Part shown: piece after piece, positions 1 through 25,966 of the stretch
Layout: each line of letters opens with the position of its first letter
Position numbering within the stretch: position 1 is the stretch's first letter
DNA from: Holothuria scabra
Taxonomy: Eukaryota > Echinodermata > Holothuroidea > Aspidochirotida > Holothuriidae
DNA: 64,000 nt
NCBI GenBank assembly: GCA_037179385.1
Contig: CM074194.1
Location: 2,869,001-2,933,000, forward strand
Direction of reading: 5' to 3'
Translations under genes and position numbers: made by a program
The notes under the pieces: model-generated
Told to the model about the DNA's origin: nothing
Database searches by the model: none
Seen by the model: the letters and a program-made list of their open reading frames with translations, nothing else

Positions 1-290
1 TATAAAAATAGCAATATAGCTGCTGGTGTCTCTTGATGATGTGGTGTCACATATGGTAAATATCTGGTTTAGTCATTCCCAGAACTCGGAAAAGTTTACC
101 AAACTGATTTGTGCGAAAGTACTAATGCTTTTCACATTGCATTTTGCAGCGCACAAAGCACACTGGAAATTCCTCTTCAATTGAGATCTGGAAAAATGAA
201 AAAAGGGGTTTTCTGATAAAGGAAGTGGGGATGGAAGCATGCTTTCACCCCACCCCATCCCCCCCCCCCCCATTTTTTGAGGAATCAATT
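1..290 (+). repeat. Dispersed repeat copy (family shared with 33.07, 44.2 and 62.3 kb)
   Basis: Shares long near-identical blocks with 33072-33330: a tagcaatatag block, a gatgatgtggtgtcacat block and aaaagtttaccaaact. A weaker copy is at 44210-44410, and a reverse-complement relative lies inside the element at 62104-62795. It is probably the internal sequence of a short-TIR DNA transposon whose left end is outside the window. No coding capacity. Confidence 0.75.
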
Positions 291-755
291 TAAATGAATT
301 TTTAACCACTTTCCAGGGATCGAAAAGAATTTGTACAATGTTCTTCTTGACATTTTTGCATAAAATTACAAAAAATCTGAGTTAAAGAGACAACATTACA
401 TTTTGATATCAAGCATGAGAATACCCTTTTAAATTACAAGAGAACATGGACCAATGTCACTTTGTGAAAATTTCCAAGACTCCTCCACGACTTAACACAA
501 TTCCTTGAATTTCAAACCTTTCTTAAGCCTTGAAACTCATTTCCAAATTTTCATGTCTTTCCCAGGTTTTTCATGAATAACTGAGGAAACCCCTGTTTAA
601 AGTTTGAACTTGTTCTGCACCAAAAATGCAATATTTTCCTTTATTGACCCAAGAGGTTCACATGGAAGAGGAAATAGAAAAAAATTCTAGACAAGTTGAT
701 ATGAAATTTTCTTGGTCACAAATGGAGAGAATGATTTTGGTGACTTTCATATCTA

Positions 756-818
756 GCGCTTTGAGACTTCTTGTGTAAGGCGCTATATAAGAACTGTTAT
801 ATTATTATTATTATTATC
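756..818 (+). mobile_element. LINE 3'-terminal fragment with (ATT)n tail
   Basis: Almost identical over ~58 bases to the 3' end of the LINE at 18695-19796: gctttgagacttcttgtg, then ggcgctatataagaactg, then an ATT repeat. A severely 5'-truncated insertion of the same family, just downstream of the RAB24 exon 5 donor. Confidence 0.8.
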
Positions 819-1016
819 TAAATCATACTGAATACTCTTTTCCAATTACCAAATAACACAGGACAACTGGATGAGCTTTTGGCATGGATCGTTCTTGACC
901 ACAGTTAAATGCCCTTGACCAAAATCATGAATACTCTGTCCCATAATCAACCTAACTGCCATTTGGAAAAATGTGTATAAGCCAAAACTAATTATCCATC
1001 ACTTTAGTCATATTAC

Positions 1017-15374
<14,358 letters not shown>

Positions 15375-15663
15375 GTTGTGGCCTGTCTCACCTTCTGGTT
15401 CTCTTTTCTCTTTTTACAAAGGATGATGGGAAGACACAGTTTTGATTTCTCCGGGTGAAGAAGACTTGGATGAGTGTGAATCTGTTTATTAAATTCAGCA
15501 AGCTGGCTTCATTATCTTTCAAATGTCATGCTTTGTGTGTTGAATATACTTCTTGCTGCTGCACCTGTAGAAAGAAAAGATTTAGCATGGAGCATTTGGT
15601 CTACATACAAAGGAATAGCCCATTGAGATATTTATAACAGTGTATGATGAATGCTGTGAATTT

Positions 15664-16032
15664 GTTAGTTAATTGCAGGTATATGAAATTTTATGGCACA
15701 GTTTTCAACCTATTGGTTCCAGTTGAGATGGCCACTGCCTTTTTTTCCAGTATGGCTCACTGGCTTGCTTTCCCTACTCCATTGCTTATGCAGAGCATTA
15801 AGCACAAGAGCAGGAGGTTCCATTTTGGGAGTCTTTGGTATGCCTTGACCTGGGAATTGAACCCAAGCCTTCCACGTGAGAGGTGAATGCACTATGGCTA
15901 GACCAAACAACCTTGAAATTGAACCTAGGCCTTCCAAGTGAAAAATAGATGCACTACCTCTACACCAAACAACCTAGGAATCAAAACCCAACCTTTCAAG
16001 TAAGAGGCGGATCCACTACCACTAGACCAAAC
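15664..16032 (-). mobile_element. SINE with three tandem tRNA-like heads
   Basis: Minus-strand SINE. The body and tail are at 15664-15844 (gttttcaacc, ctactccattgctta, ggaggttccat). Instead of one head it has three, at about 15845-15910, 15911-15972 and 15973-16032. Each contains a box A-like region ending in the plus-strand motif ga-ccaaaca (near 15900, 15962, 16024) and a box B-like ggaat-(t/c)aa-cc-a. The period is 62 bases. The outer heads have diverged more than the inner one. Confidence 0.85.
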
Positions 16033-16609
16033 ATGTAGTCTGTGTATGATGTAAAATGTAGATCTTGTAGGCTATACACCTCACATGCTGTCCAAGATGC
16101 AGAAGACAGAGAAAACTTTACAGTACAGAATTAATTCTACAATGCAGAGTCATACTCACAGTTTTTATGTTGAATCACTGGTTTTTCCAGTAAATATTTC
16201 AGTTTTCAGTAAGAAGTTATTGTACAGCATAGTAAACATTAAACTTCAGGTAACTGAATATCTACGGGAATAATTTTTCCCAATTTCATGGTGGTCTCAT
16301 GGTGAAATAAACAAAAAACCTCGCAATTGGTTATAGCCAATCAGTTACCACTGATGGATTTTTGAAACAGAACCCAAAAGTGGGTTCCCATGGTGAAAAT
16401 GCAGAGCCCATAAATGGGTTTGATTAATTTTTGAAATCAAACAGCTTAAACTTTGCCATGATGTTATAGTTTCTTAACAAAGTCACCAAGGCCTGCTGTA
16501 CTGTATATTAATCTTAACCTGATGAAAGCAGGTAATGTCATTTATCTAACATTTTGTAATGCACTTCAATTGATCTTGTTCACTTACCTTGATTTTGAAG
16601 GAAAATTAC

Positions 16610-16775
16610 CAATAGACAGTCCATTCCCAATTTTTTGCAATTTTACCCCAGAAAAAAATCTTAAAAGATTCCAATGCTTTTGAGAGACTCAAACTCCCTA
16701 ATTATCAGAATTGAGCCAAGCCCCATTCGAGGAAATGAATATTCATCAGGTCATTTTAAGTACAGTCTGGAACAA
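16610..16775. repeat. Dispersed repeat, relative of 8900-9080
   Basis: Similar order of blocks to the interior of the TTAA element at 8811-9740: caaaaat-like A-rich lead, aaaagatt-caa, ctccctaattatc, agc-c-gccc and aatattcatcaggtcatttt. About two-thirds similar by eye; no ends recognised. Confidence 0.45.
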
Positions 16776-17899
16776 CATTAGTAGTGAGAAAGAACAATAA
16801 ATTGTTGAAGCTCAAGGTTAAATTTTGATAAACTGATACAGTTTTACAGAAATGGTACCACTGTCTCAATGCGTGGCATATATTAATACTGTGCAATAAA
16901 AACCCGACTGATTGACTCTGGAAAAAACTTACTTTCTAGATGCAAAGTCCACAGCGTTATGATGTTTTACCAACAATCCCCTTTCGACCCAATCCTCAGC
17001 TATAGATTGCTCTTTTGTTTCTTTTCTGACCACCTTTCCTCCTTGGGAGGAGTTGTTAAACCTGCTCATTTTGTTCTTCCTCTATGCCTCTTTTACATTC
17101 CATAACTTTCTTTGGAGTGGATCCAGTTTGTGATATTCGAGATGGTCAACTAAATTGCAGTTCTAAATTATGGTATAAGCTGTTTTGCCTGGAACACTTC
17201 AACAGTACAGCGTGATCATGAGTAGCAAAAAGCTTTGCATAATGTTTGTGTACAGTTACAGTAGTAGGACAGTCACCATAGAGAGTTGAAAGTCAAATGG
17301 TTTTGCTTATCACGTCCCATTGTATGCTAGCATGGCATTGTTATTGGTAATATTGTAGGTAATGTTTAACAGTACAATGGTATTCTGTAAGTACTGGTAC
17401 GTAGTGGTACAGTTAAGCACCATGAACAATAAGGTACCGAAATATGGTGGGAACTGGTACCCAACTGTAAGGCTTAAAATTACTCCAATTGGAAGAAATA
17501 ATACTGAAATGTAATCACCAAAACCATTTGATAAATTTGCCTTGTGTCCTTAAACATTACAATATAAACAGGGAATGTTCACTTGATAAACATTTTGCAA
17601 CATTCCAGTCACAAATTTTGAAAACTGCCATTTAAAGGGATATTCCAGTGGCAGCTTTTCAAGAACTCCAACAAATCAAGTCACTAAATTGTTTTCTTTA
17701 TTGGTGAAAATTCCATCTCAATAGTACGTTGAGTTCAGAAGTTAGAGGTGTACTGAATTGATTCAGTGAGTTAAGCTTAATAGCGTCACCAATTTGCGAT
17801 TCCTTATGGCGAAGGTAGATATCAGTGTTTATCGAAAACGTGTGAACCTTCGCTGATAGATATCTGCAATGAATCAAAGGGTTAATGAAGGAGGAATGG

Positions 17900-18421
17900 T
17901 AAATTTTGTTGTATAAGCTTGAAGTTTGAGGTGACGTCACTGAGAGGAGGAGCCTACGCGATGTTTGTGTAGTTAATTAATGATCTTTGTTGTTATGTCA
18001 GGCGCATCGTGTTTGGAATAGCCTAACATTTTGAGAACCTAGGCCTAACTAATTTTACCTTGAGGAAAGCTTAGGGTTCGCTCTAAGCATTAGCTGTAAA
18101 GGCGGTTTAACGAAGTAATTCTTTTTCTTTAAATTTCATTGTAGCATGTGAGTCTAGTTGTTATGAAGAACGCAATTTTCGAGCCATGGAGATGTGATTA
18201 CCATTAGAATGTGCTAGCTAAGCGAGGCTTTGGAAGCATGAGGTTATCATTTGTACGATCATGGTAACAGTTGCCAGGGTGGTCCTGGATGCTTGTTTGT
18301 TAGAATGAGGGCGCTACTCCAGAACGTTTTGTTGAAAGACGTAAATGTTACTATCAAGTTTGGATATCAAGTTGTTGTTGTAATCTGGATATTTTTAAGC
18401 CATTTTTGTTTTTTATTTCAG
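17900..18421 (+). promoter_or_regulatory. Candidate CpG-containing promoter or 5' region with CRE
   Basis: Base composition changes to a CpG-containing stretch (cctacgcgatg, gcgcatcg, ttcgctctaagc, gcggtttaacg) unlike the surrounding introns. A perfect CRE octamer TGACGTCA lies at 17932-17939, and a second perfect octamer at 18590-18597 lies just past the candidate exon. It could serve the plus-strand exon, RAB24, or both divergently. No TATA box can be assigned. Confidence 0.45.
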
Positions 18422-18530
18422 TAATTTATGGCATGGTAAAATGAAGAAAGAAACCAAGAAAGAAAATAGAGAGAACCAGGCAGTAAATTTGTCCAACTTT
18501 GATTATTCAACTGCTAGTCAGTTGCAAGAG
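18422..18530 (+). CDS. Candidate coding exon of an unrecognised gene
   Basis: A pyrimidine-rich acceptor ends in ttttatttcag at 18421, and a donor gtatga begins at 18531. An ATG at 18441 opens 30 codons running exactly to the donor in phase 0; the peptide is rich in K and E, then reads NLSNFDYSTASQLQE. A three-codon upstream ORF (ATG GCA TGG TAA, 18428-18439) precedes it. I do not recognise the protein and find no matching downstream exon; a LINE begins about 165 bases later. The splice signals, coding bias and upstream CpG-containing region support a real first coding exon, possibly of a gene continuing far downstream or one disrupted by transposons. Confidence 0.45.
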
Positions 18531-18694
18531 GTATGACTTTTAAAGAAAATGTTGATACCAAAGAAACACACTGAACTGTGGGAAACCTGTGACGTCATTC
18601 TGGCTTATTAATTAAGCATCTTTTGTATTTTTATATAATTTCAACACATGCAAATGAAATGTGGAGACACTTGTAAAACTGCAACCTAAGTGCC

Positions 18695-19796
18695 CCCAAA
18701 AATTTTAGGTCAACAGTTTACCTACCGATTGCAACATATTAATATCAATGGTCACTTATCTGAGGCTCATGTACCTGAAGAGGGAGTCCCTCAAGGATCT
18801 GTTATTGGTCCTCTTGCATTCACTTTGTACACATCTCCTATTGAAATCATAATAGAATCATATGATCTGTCCAAAATGATTTATGCAGATGACACTCAAG
18901 CGTATGCTATAGTTGATAATAGAAACTGTCATTATTACTGCAACTTGAAACTTGAATTAAGGACATCCTTTTGTGGTCAACCACCAACAATTTAAAACTA
19001 AATCCTGAGAAAACTGAAGCATTACACCTTGTTTCTTGCTTCCGTGATACTATACTACTCACCAGTATTTTCACTGGAGACTCTTTAATCATGCCTGCCC
19101 AGAGTGCAAAAAATCTGGGTGTTCTTTTCCAGAATGATCTTAGCTTATCTCAGCATATTAATAATGTGTGTCACTCTGCTTCCTTTGCTTTGCACAAAAT
19201 TGGTCAATTACGACATTATTTGGATGCCCAAACTTCTGAAAAGCTTATTAATGCATTCGTTACCTGGTGTCTGGATTATGGAAATAGTTTTTCTATGGTT
19301 TACCTAAACACCAAATTTCAAAAGTCCAGCGAATTCACAACTCAGCGGCTCGACTTGTTGCATTAACAAAATCATGTGACCACATCACCCCTGTTCTTCG
19401 TAATCTTCACTGGCTTCCTGTGCAGCATCGTATCAACTACAAAATCCTTCTTCTTTCATACAAATGCATCCATGGTTTTGCTCCATTATATCTAAAGGAT
19501 CTTATATCTAATTACAAGCCTTTACATGAACTACGTTCCAGCTCTCAATCTCTTTTAAATGTGCTGTCATCTGTTACCCATTCTTATGGTTATCTTGCTT
19601 TTTCAACAGTATCTGCGAAACTGTGGAATGACCTTCCATCTTTTGTCAAGAACTCTTTCACTGTTGGACAATTTAAAACTAACCTGAAAACTCATTTGTT
19701 TACTTTGTCTTATTGACCCCCCTGTTGAATAGTTTTAGTGCTTTGAGACTTCTTGTGTAAGGCGCTATATAAGAACTGTTATATTATTATTATTAT
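18695..19796 (+). mobile_element. 5'-truncated LINE with frameshifted reverse transcriptase and (ATT)n tail
   Basis: Three overlapping frames form one broken ORF. First: VPQGSVIGPLAFTLYTSP and MIYADDTQAY, the fingers/palm and the Y-A-D-D catalytic box. Second: NNLKLNPEKTEALHL and KNLGVLFQNDLS. Third: LHWLPVQHRINYKILLLSYK and AKLWNDLPSFV. It ends in gcgctatataagaactg and an ATT microsatellite. The layout fits a CR1/L2/Jockey-type LINE; exact clade is not decided. Everything upstream of the PQG motif is missing. Confidence 0.9.
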
Positions 19797-21240
19797 TTAC
19801 AGCTGTTGACCTAACCAGAAATATAGCAGAAATTTAGGTAAACAGCCGTGGCTAGCTTAGCAAAAGTGATAACACTTCCACTTCTTTGGAAGTTAAAACA
19901 TTTTATTGATCATTAATATTCATTATTTGTTAATATAAGGCCTAGTGTATTGACCATAAAATAAACATTGAATGAATTACAGTAAATTTAACGAAAATCT
20001 CGATATTTTGGAGAAATTTGGATAACATCCAAAGAAAATTTACTGAAAAGTGTGGCTGTGCTGAATTGTACGCCTCATCCACACTTATCAGTGACCAACA
20101 CCGAACTGTTACTGAATTGAAACAAATCAGATTTTTCAGCAATTTGTAAAAAGAATCATGAAAGAGGACTGCCTGGGCATACCCAGTGGCAGAAAGTCTT
20201 AATGCAGACAAATTTGGTCAGCAAATGTGGTAATTTTTTCAGAAACTACGATTTAATTTTTCAAGCTGGAAGTGGTGTGACTTACTTTCTGTGCTATAAT
20301 AGGGTTTCACGGTACCACTGATAATTGGTACCGTCGGTACCGCCACAAATGGTACCGGTATTACCGTAGTACCGGTACCAGAAGAGTAAAAAAGTAGGAT
20401 TTTTATCACATGCAAAATATCCGTAAAATACCATGCATTGACATAAGTGAAGTCTTCTGATAATCCCTGCCTCCCGTTTCAGTATTTTTTATAACATTTA
20501 GTCACCCCACACTAAACAAATCGGTAAACAAAAAAAGAAATAACCTCTCTGCAAATTTAGCGTCCGATAATTTCGGGACACACAATAAATCAGCGCCGCA
20601 CGTCCGCACCGGAGCTAGACCCCACAAGATGACAAGAGCACTCAGGGTTGTAATGAAGATTGCAAAAATAATTTCTGCAAATAATAACAACCCCCCTCCT
20701 AAAGTATAACCAAAAGTTATTAAGTAGAACTTTACAAAAATATTTCCATAAAAGACTGATTCATCAAGCTTTCTTCCCGCCGAGTTATCGCTATCAAAAC
20801 TAAATCAAAGTGCTTCAAGACTGAATTGTCGAATGCATCGCGCAGCAATCCGTTGTACAATAACACTATACTGTTCTTCAGTACGTAGAGCAATACAACA
20901 AAGCAAGTGAGTTGATCAGTTGAACTGAACACGCGAGCCAATTATTTAAGCGGGATTTACTGTGTGTTCAGTCCCATTGCTTCACCGTGTTACAGTAATT
21001 TCTGAAAGAGCGTTCGTTGCGTTCGTACGAAAGTTTTTCTCCCACAGACATAGACAGTGGACGTTATGGAACGGTCCCACTGAATCACTGTGTTAAAATC
21101 AGAAATCGTCGATGCAACGTTCATGTCAGAGTTTGCAATGCTATGATTCTTTGTCTGCCTACAACGAATTTCGCACTCGTATAATGTTGTGTGCTATCGT
21201 AATCAAAGTGAATTTTATCAATCAACGCATGGTATCTATT

Positions 21241-21890
21241 CGCAATACACCATGTGAAAGCATTTGCTGATGAGCAGCGATCGTTCAGGGGTTGCGCAGA
21301 ATGTCAAAAGAAAGCAAGGGCCCTGTTAGTGTGGAAGGTACTAGTTCTGCGAAAGTAACGTTAAACAGCACTTTCCGAAATTCGTAGGGGGATTTGTGAC
21401 TGAAATAGCGCAAAACGATTATCAAGTGAATGTTCCCTGTTTGTATTGCAATCCTTAGAGACACGGCACATTTATCAAATGGGTTTCTGTTTCATTCAAG
21501 TATCATTCAAATTCAATGCTTTATTTTTGAGAAAAGATTTTCACCGCAAAGTTGACTAATCGTGTCCGTCTAAATACACAATGTGAAGGCGCGGGCGAAG
21601 CTAGCGCTGGCAGGGATCCTTCTGAGATTGCGCAGAATGTTGATAGAAAGCGAGTTCCTTTTTAGTGTGGATGGTGCTAGTTCTGCGAAAGTAACGTTAA
21701 ACGGCAATTTCCGAAATTCTTAGGGGGGATTTGTGACTGAAATGGTGCGAAATGATTATCAAGTGACTATTCCCTGTTTATATTATAATGTTTAGAGACA
21801 CGGGGCATTTATCAAATGGACGTTTGTTACATTTTAGTATCATTCTAATTTAAATGCTATAATTTTGAGAAAAGATTTTCACCTTACAGT
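21241..21890. repeat. Internal tandem duplication, period ~336 bp
   Basis: Two copies (about 21241-21555 and 21573-21890) share tgcgcagaatgt, ctagttctgcgaaagtaacg, gggatttgtgactgaaat, gagacacgg and gagaaaagattttcacc in order. Anchors at 21291 and 21627 give a 336-base period. The second copy is interrupted at its end by the nested element at 21891. Confidence 0.85.
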
Positions 21891-23124
21891 AGGGTTGTCG
21901 CACGCACACAGAATTTTTCTCCAAAATTCTCGCGGAACTACTCACACCCAAACACGAAGTCGCTAAAACAGTGTGTTTAAAAACTGAATTTACGACACTC
22001 AAAATTGTCAAAATTTTGCCTGCACTGTAAAATTAGTACACTAAAGACATATTTCTACTATAATATTTCACCAAATAAGCTTAAAAACAAAAAGAAGAAA
22101 AAATATGTTACAGTTTCTAACCATCCCTTTGAAGCATCGTTGCAACGGTGACAGTCAAAAGTGTGTTTTGGTCACACGTAAAATGCCACACACAGCCATC
22201 TTTGACTTGATCGTGCATTGGGGCTGAACCTTTGACCCCTACAACCCATATATCATTAGAAAGAAGAAAAGGAACTCTACATTTTAATGGAGGGAAGCGA
22301 TCGCCAAAAATAATATTTCTTTACCATTTTTTGGCTTAAAACATTGGTGACATGGTTACAATGGGTTCCAGGAAAATCCGCAATTGCTTCCAGGTATCAT
22401 TTTGTAGCGTTTTTTATGATCTTTCCATTTCCGAAGAAAAAAAAATGAATTTTTGCTCAGCCCCGATGCACGCTCGATTTAAATGAAACAGCCCATTGAT
22501 CCCCGCCTACATCTTTTGTACTGAGCCGACATTGATATGTTTATGTATGAATCCATTGTTCAACTTAGCAACAAGGGATTTCCTGCCAATATGCTTACAT
22601 ACAGTACTGCATTGTATATACCTGTACATGCAATACCGAAGTACGGTTAGTAAATTACGTACTTGTGTACGTGTGCTTAAGCACGTGTACGGATTGCTAT
22701 AGCATAGACTGTGTGTAAGCAGGCTATGTGCGACTTGTTAATGCATGTTGCATACACAGAACGCGAGCTATCATGACACGGACGCGTGATCACTTAGTGT
22801 CTTGCCCAGTAACGTTGCATATTCACGCCCGCACATCTGGTGTACGTAACACAGTGATGAATAATCAAAGCGTCTGAGTGAGCAGTTACGATGTTGTTTT
22901 TGACCAACTTTTGCAGGCAGGTCGTAACACTGAAGCATACGGCGATTTGGAGAAATCGTAAGGATTATGGAGACATAAAATCGGCTATATTTTGAAAAGT
23001 ACTGGTCGGATTTTGATAAAATTTGGCATGGTTGCTTAGAAAAGGGTACCTAACAATGTAAATCAGTCAAATTCTTCAAGTTTGATATTTTTCGTGGAGT
23101 CCTATTTTTAGTGCGACAACCCTA
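21891..23124. mobile_element. Nested hAT-like element, 8-bp TSD cttacagt
   Basis: Ends agggttgtcgcac and gtgcgacaaccct are perfect 13-base inverted repeats. The octamer cttacagt flanks both sides exactly (21883-21890 and 23125-23132). Removing it joins ttttcacc-ttacagttgag, which matches the uninterrupted tandem copy (ttttcaccgcaaagttgac at about 21539), so the empty site is present in the same window. No transposase seen. Confidence 0.87.
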
Positions 23125-23246
23125 CTTACAGTTGAGCACCGAGTCCCACGATACTTCGGTACCTTTAGGTTGGTGGTACTGTACCGTACCGGTACGTACC
23201 GGTACTTACGGAAATACCGGTATACCGTGAAACCTCATGCTATAAT

Positions 23247-24150
23247 ATAATAGTGTGTGGTGTATATAGGCTACAACAATGTAAAGAGCACCTGTGACTA
23301 GCATGCAACTAAGTAATACGCCATGGTGTAGGCTACGTGTGTTCACCAGGGCCTAGGCCAGGACCTGAGCTTCTTTACCACGTATGCCTGTCACATTCAC
23401 TGCTTAGGCCAGGCTATGTCGACATGGCCCTTACAACTAATACAAGTAACTTACAAGCCTAGTTAGCTATATAGCAGTTGCCTGTCATACTGAGGAAGCC
23501 TTGCCTAATTAACGTTACCGTAGGCTTGCGAGTAACGTCAGTGCAAATGGTAACGTCGTCCGAAAGCTACACCGCGGTCGCAGGTTCTTGAAATACTCAC
23601 AAGTATTGCCACGATCTGCAACTCTTGGAACTTTAATTTCTAAAGTCAGTCAGAATCTCCGTGGACGAATCATGGTTTGCTTGAATCTATTTTTGGATAT
23701 TACTGTCGTTACTCATGAACGTAGGCCTAGATAGTTACACTGTGCTCTGCTTAGTAAAGACTGTAAAGCTAAGCGAACCATCTCCAGTCCAATGTATTGT
23801 ATTATTTGTCCAGCGGTCAAAGGTCAAGTACATCAAAACATAGTCACGAGAACAGCGTAGCAAGTCTTACTTCCTAGTTACATTCAAACTATAGTACAGT
23901 AATACAACAATCTTCGAACCACTCTGCAGGCCATAGATATTCATTAGGTGGGCGTCAGTATACTGTATATATTGAAAGTGTTGAGTAGGTATAGACCTGG
24001 ACAAAATTATATTGATAAGGGGTCAAGAAAATCACAGTACATGTTGCCCTCGACTGAAACGGGAAAAATTTTATGAAGGCCGGAGACAACTAGGACGGAT
24101 AACATGCTAGCCGAACTTTCCACATACAATTGCACTGTACGGTGACAATA
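23247..24150. other. Unassigned sequence
   Basis: No ORF, repeat match or splice-supported exon that I can defend. Moderately CpG-containing around 23500-23620. It may be older unique intergenic or intronic sequence. Confidence 0.6.
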
Positions 24151-24166
24151 CAGTGGCGTAGCCACT
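24151..24166 (+). mobile_element. Solitary hAT-like left end (cagtggcgtagcc)
   Basis: Matches the start of the family TIR seen at 36264, 40569 and 42301. No right end with a matching 8-bp duplication was found, so only the terminus is annotated. Confidence 0.4.
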
Positions 24167-24250
24167 ACGATCGTTGGGAATTGGGGTTAATTGGGGCCTG
24201 GACCCTTACAAAATCAACCAGCCCAGCCCCAAACAAAGAATTAGGGTAGT

Positions 24251-24584
24251 ACATAACATAACATAACATAACATAACATAACATAACATAACATAACATA
24301 ACATAACATAACATAACATAACATAACATAACATAACATAACATAACATAACATAACATAACATAACATAACATAACATAACATAACATAACATAACATA
24401 ACATAACATAACATAACATAACATATCATAACACAACATAACATAACATAACATAACATAACATAACATAACATAACATAACATAACATAACATAACATA
24501 ACATAACATAACATAACATAACATAACATAACATAACATAACATAACATAACATAACATAACATAACATAACATAACATAACAT
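24251..24584. repeat. Pentanucleotide microsatellite (ATAAC)n, ~67 units
   Basis: 334 bases of acata/ataac repeats with substitutions only near 24421-24440. It sits exactly at the 3' side of a minus-strand LINE fragment, so it probably expanded from the LINE's simple-repeat tail. Open frames through it read as repeated MLCYV on the minus strand and are not genes. Confidence 0.97.
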
Positions 24585-25040
24585 TACAGGTTAAATTAAG
24601 GGCAAAGGAGATGTAATAATAAGATGCCCTGAAGTCGATCCAAACCCTATTCAAAAGTCAAACCACCAAACCTAAACAAACAGCCCCAAACAATTTTACA
24701 AAGTCATAGAAGAATTTCTCAAAGTTCATAGCCCAATATCTGAGAGCATTGTACTGACGGGGGGGGGGGGGGGGGTTAAATACTCTTTCTGGCAGACAAT
24801 TCCACTCGGGGACAACTCTATGGGAAGGAGAAACTGAACTTCCTAATGTCAAGCCTTGCAAAAGGCTTTTCCAGCTTTTCACAATGCCCACGAACCCGAG
24901 AATTACTCTGAACCTTTAAATAACTACAAGACAAAAGGGGATTCCTTTCACAAAGAAACTTGTAAACCTGGAGCATGTCGCCCTAATCCTTCTCAGCTCC
25001 AAGGTGGTAAGCCCAAGATGAATGATAAGGTAAGGTAATG
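24585..25040 (-). mobile_element. LINE 3' fragment, frameshifted
   Basis: Minus-strand reading includes SPSHRVVPEWNCLPERVF, a form of the S-x-R-V-v-x-x-W-N-x-L-P-x-x-V motif near the C-terminus of LINE ORF2. Upstream, in other frames, L-E-L-R-R, G-D-M-like and S-W-K-S pieces follow the usual order. Stops and frameshifts show it is dead. Its tail leads into the pentanucleotide satellite. Confidence 0.7.
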
Positions 25041-25044
25041 TGTT

Positions 25045-25823
25045 AACAAAGCACGTACCACTTGTGCCGATAGGCGCACGAGTGGCGGGGATGGGGACAG
25101 ACTGTTTCCCTGACCAGATTTTCTCAAGCCTTTAAAATTAGGAAAGCAATTTTGCCAACTGAAAAATTCGAGTAACCACTTGAGTTTTTAAGATTCATTG
25201 GCATGGTCTATAATTACTCAGAAAACGCATTGAAAGTGCCCAAATTCTTTAAAAGATTTGTCCGAAAAAGGGGGAAATCACTGGTCGCGTACGGTAAAAT
25301 TCTCATTATGAATCAACAAAATTTAATTTAAAAAAAAATCGCTACACAGGCATTGCAAGAGGACAATTTGCTTTGATTACTCTTTCGCAGTAAAATGCCC
25401 GAAATGGTCAAAAATCCAAATCCTTGCAACTATCATAGTAAGGGGAACATATATACTTGTGCAATGTCCGTAATAGTTTGCCATATATCCTACCCCACAG
25501 CCTGAAATTTTGGCAACGCCGGTAATGGAAATCTGGCAAGTAGGTTGTTTTTCAATAGTAATGACATTGATACAGTGTCAAAATGCGGTATATCCATAAT
25601 TGTGCTGGAAAATTTATTCCCCCCCCCCCCCCGGTAAAATGACATTTTTCAAAAGGTGTTAGTCTCGAAAAGAAAACAGTTAGGAGTTTGGACAGTCACA
25701 GAGACTGATACATGATTTCATTAATTCAGTCTCTTGAATTTGGCCAAGAGTGGCAATAGAGCTTACATTAGCTTTTTTCAAAGGGCGTTGTATAGTTTTT
25801 TCCCCAGGATAGATATAGAACAC
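25045..25823 (+). repeat. Host-repeat copy A, left part (interrupted at 25824)
   Basis: Block order matches 34560-35760: atagtaagggg-aacat, gtttgccat-tatcct, gccaagagt-gcaatagag and tgta-agttttccc. The match resumes on the far side of the 5.6-kb insertion at 31448 with cttcatt, gtgata and tatctggtaattttctga. Internal sequence of an older transposon family; a poly-C run sits near 25620. Confidence 0.7.
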
Positions 25824-25966
25824 CAGTGGCGGAGCTAGGGATTTCGGTCAGAGGGGGCAAAATAGTATGCAGGGGCGCTTTGAAGGGGTAAATACCCTGA
25901 GCCTCAGCACGATCGAAGCCACGTCTTTTTAGACTTTCCATTTGATTTTCCGCACCTGGTAGCCCA

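Larger units (their letters stand above)
15375..17890. other. Upstream region of RAB24
   Basis: Should contain the 5' leader and possibly the promoter of RAB24, but no leader exon can be fixed from sequence. Contains the triple-headed SINE (15664-16032) and the repeat at 16610-16775. Nothing else recognised. Confidence 0.6.
20301..23238. mobile_element. hAT-like non-autonomous element, 8-bp TSD gctataat
   Basis: Left end agggtttcacggtacc and right end ccgtgaaacctcat form inverted ends, both embedded in ggtaccgg-rich palindromic sequence. The flanking octamer gctataat is perfect (20293-20300 and 23239-23246). The 2,938-bp interior has no recognised transposase. It carries a ~330-bp tandem duplication and a second element nested within it. 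hAT assignment rests on the 8-bp duplication and short TIRs only. Confidence 0.8.

Noticed and set aside
20502..20690. Hydrophobic minus-strand ORF of 62 codons
   Set aside because: Lies inside the hAT-like element; no similarity to a transposase or other known protein that I can see.
24165..24654. Three long minus-strand ORFs reading as repeated MLCYV
   Set aside because: They are translations of a pure ATAAC pentanucleotide satellite; 15 bases give five residues in every frame.
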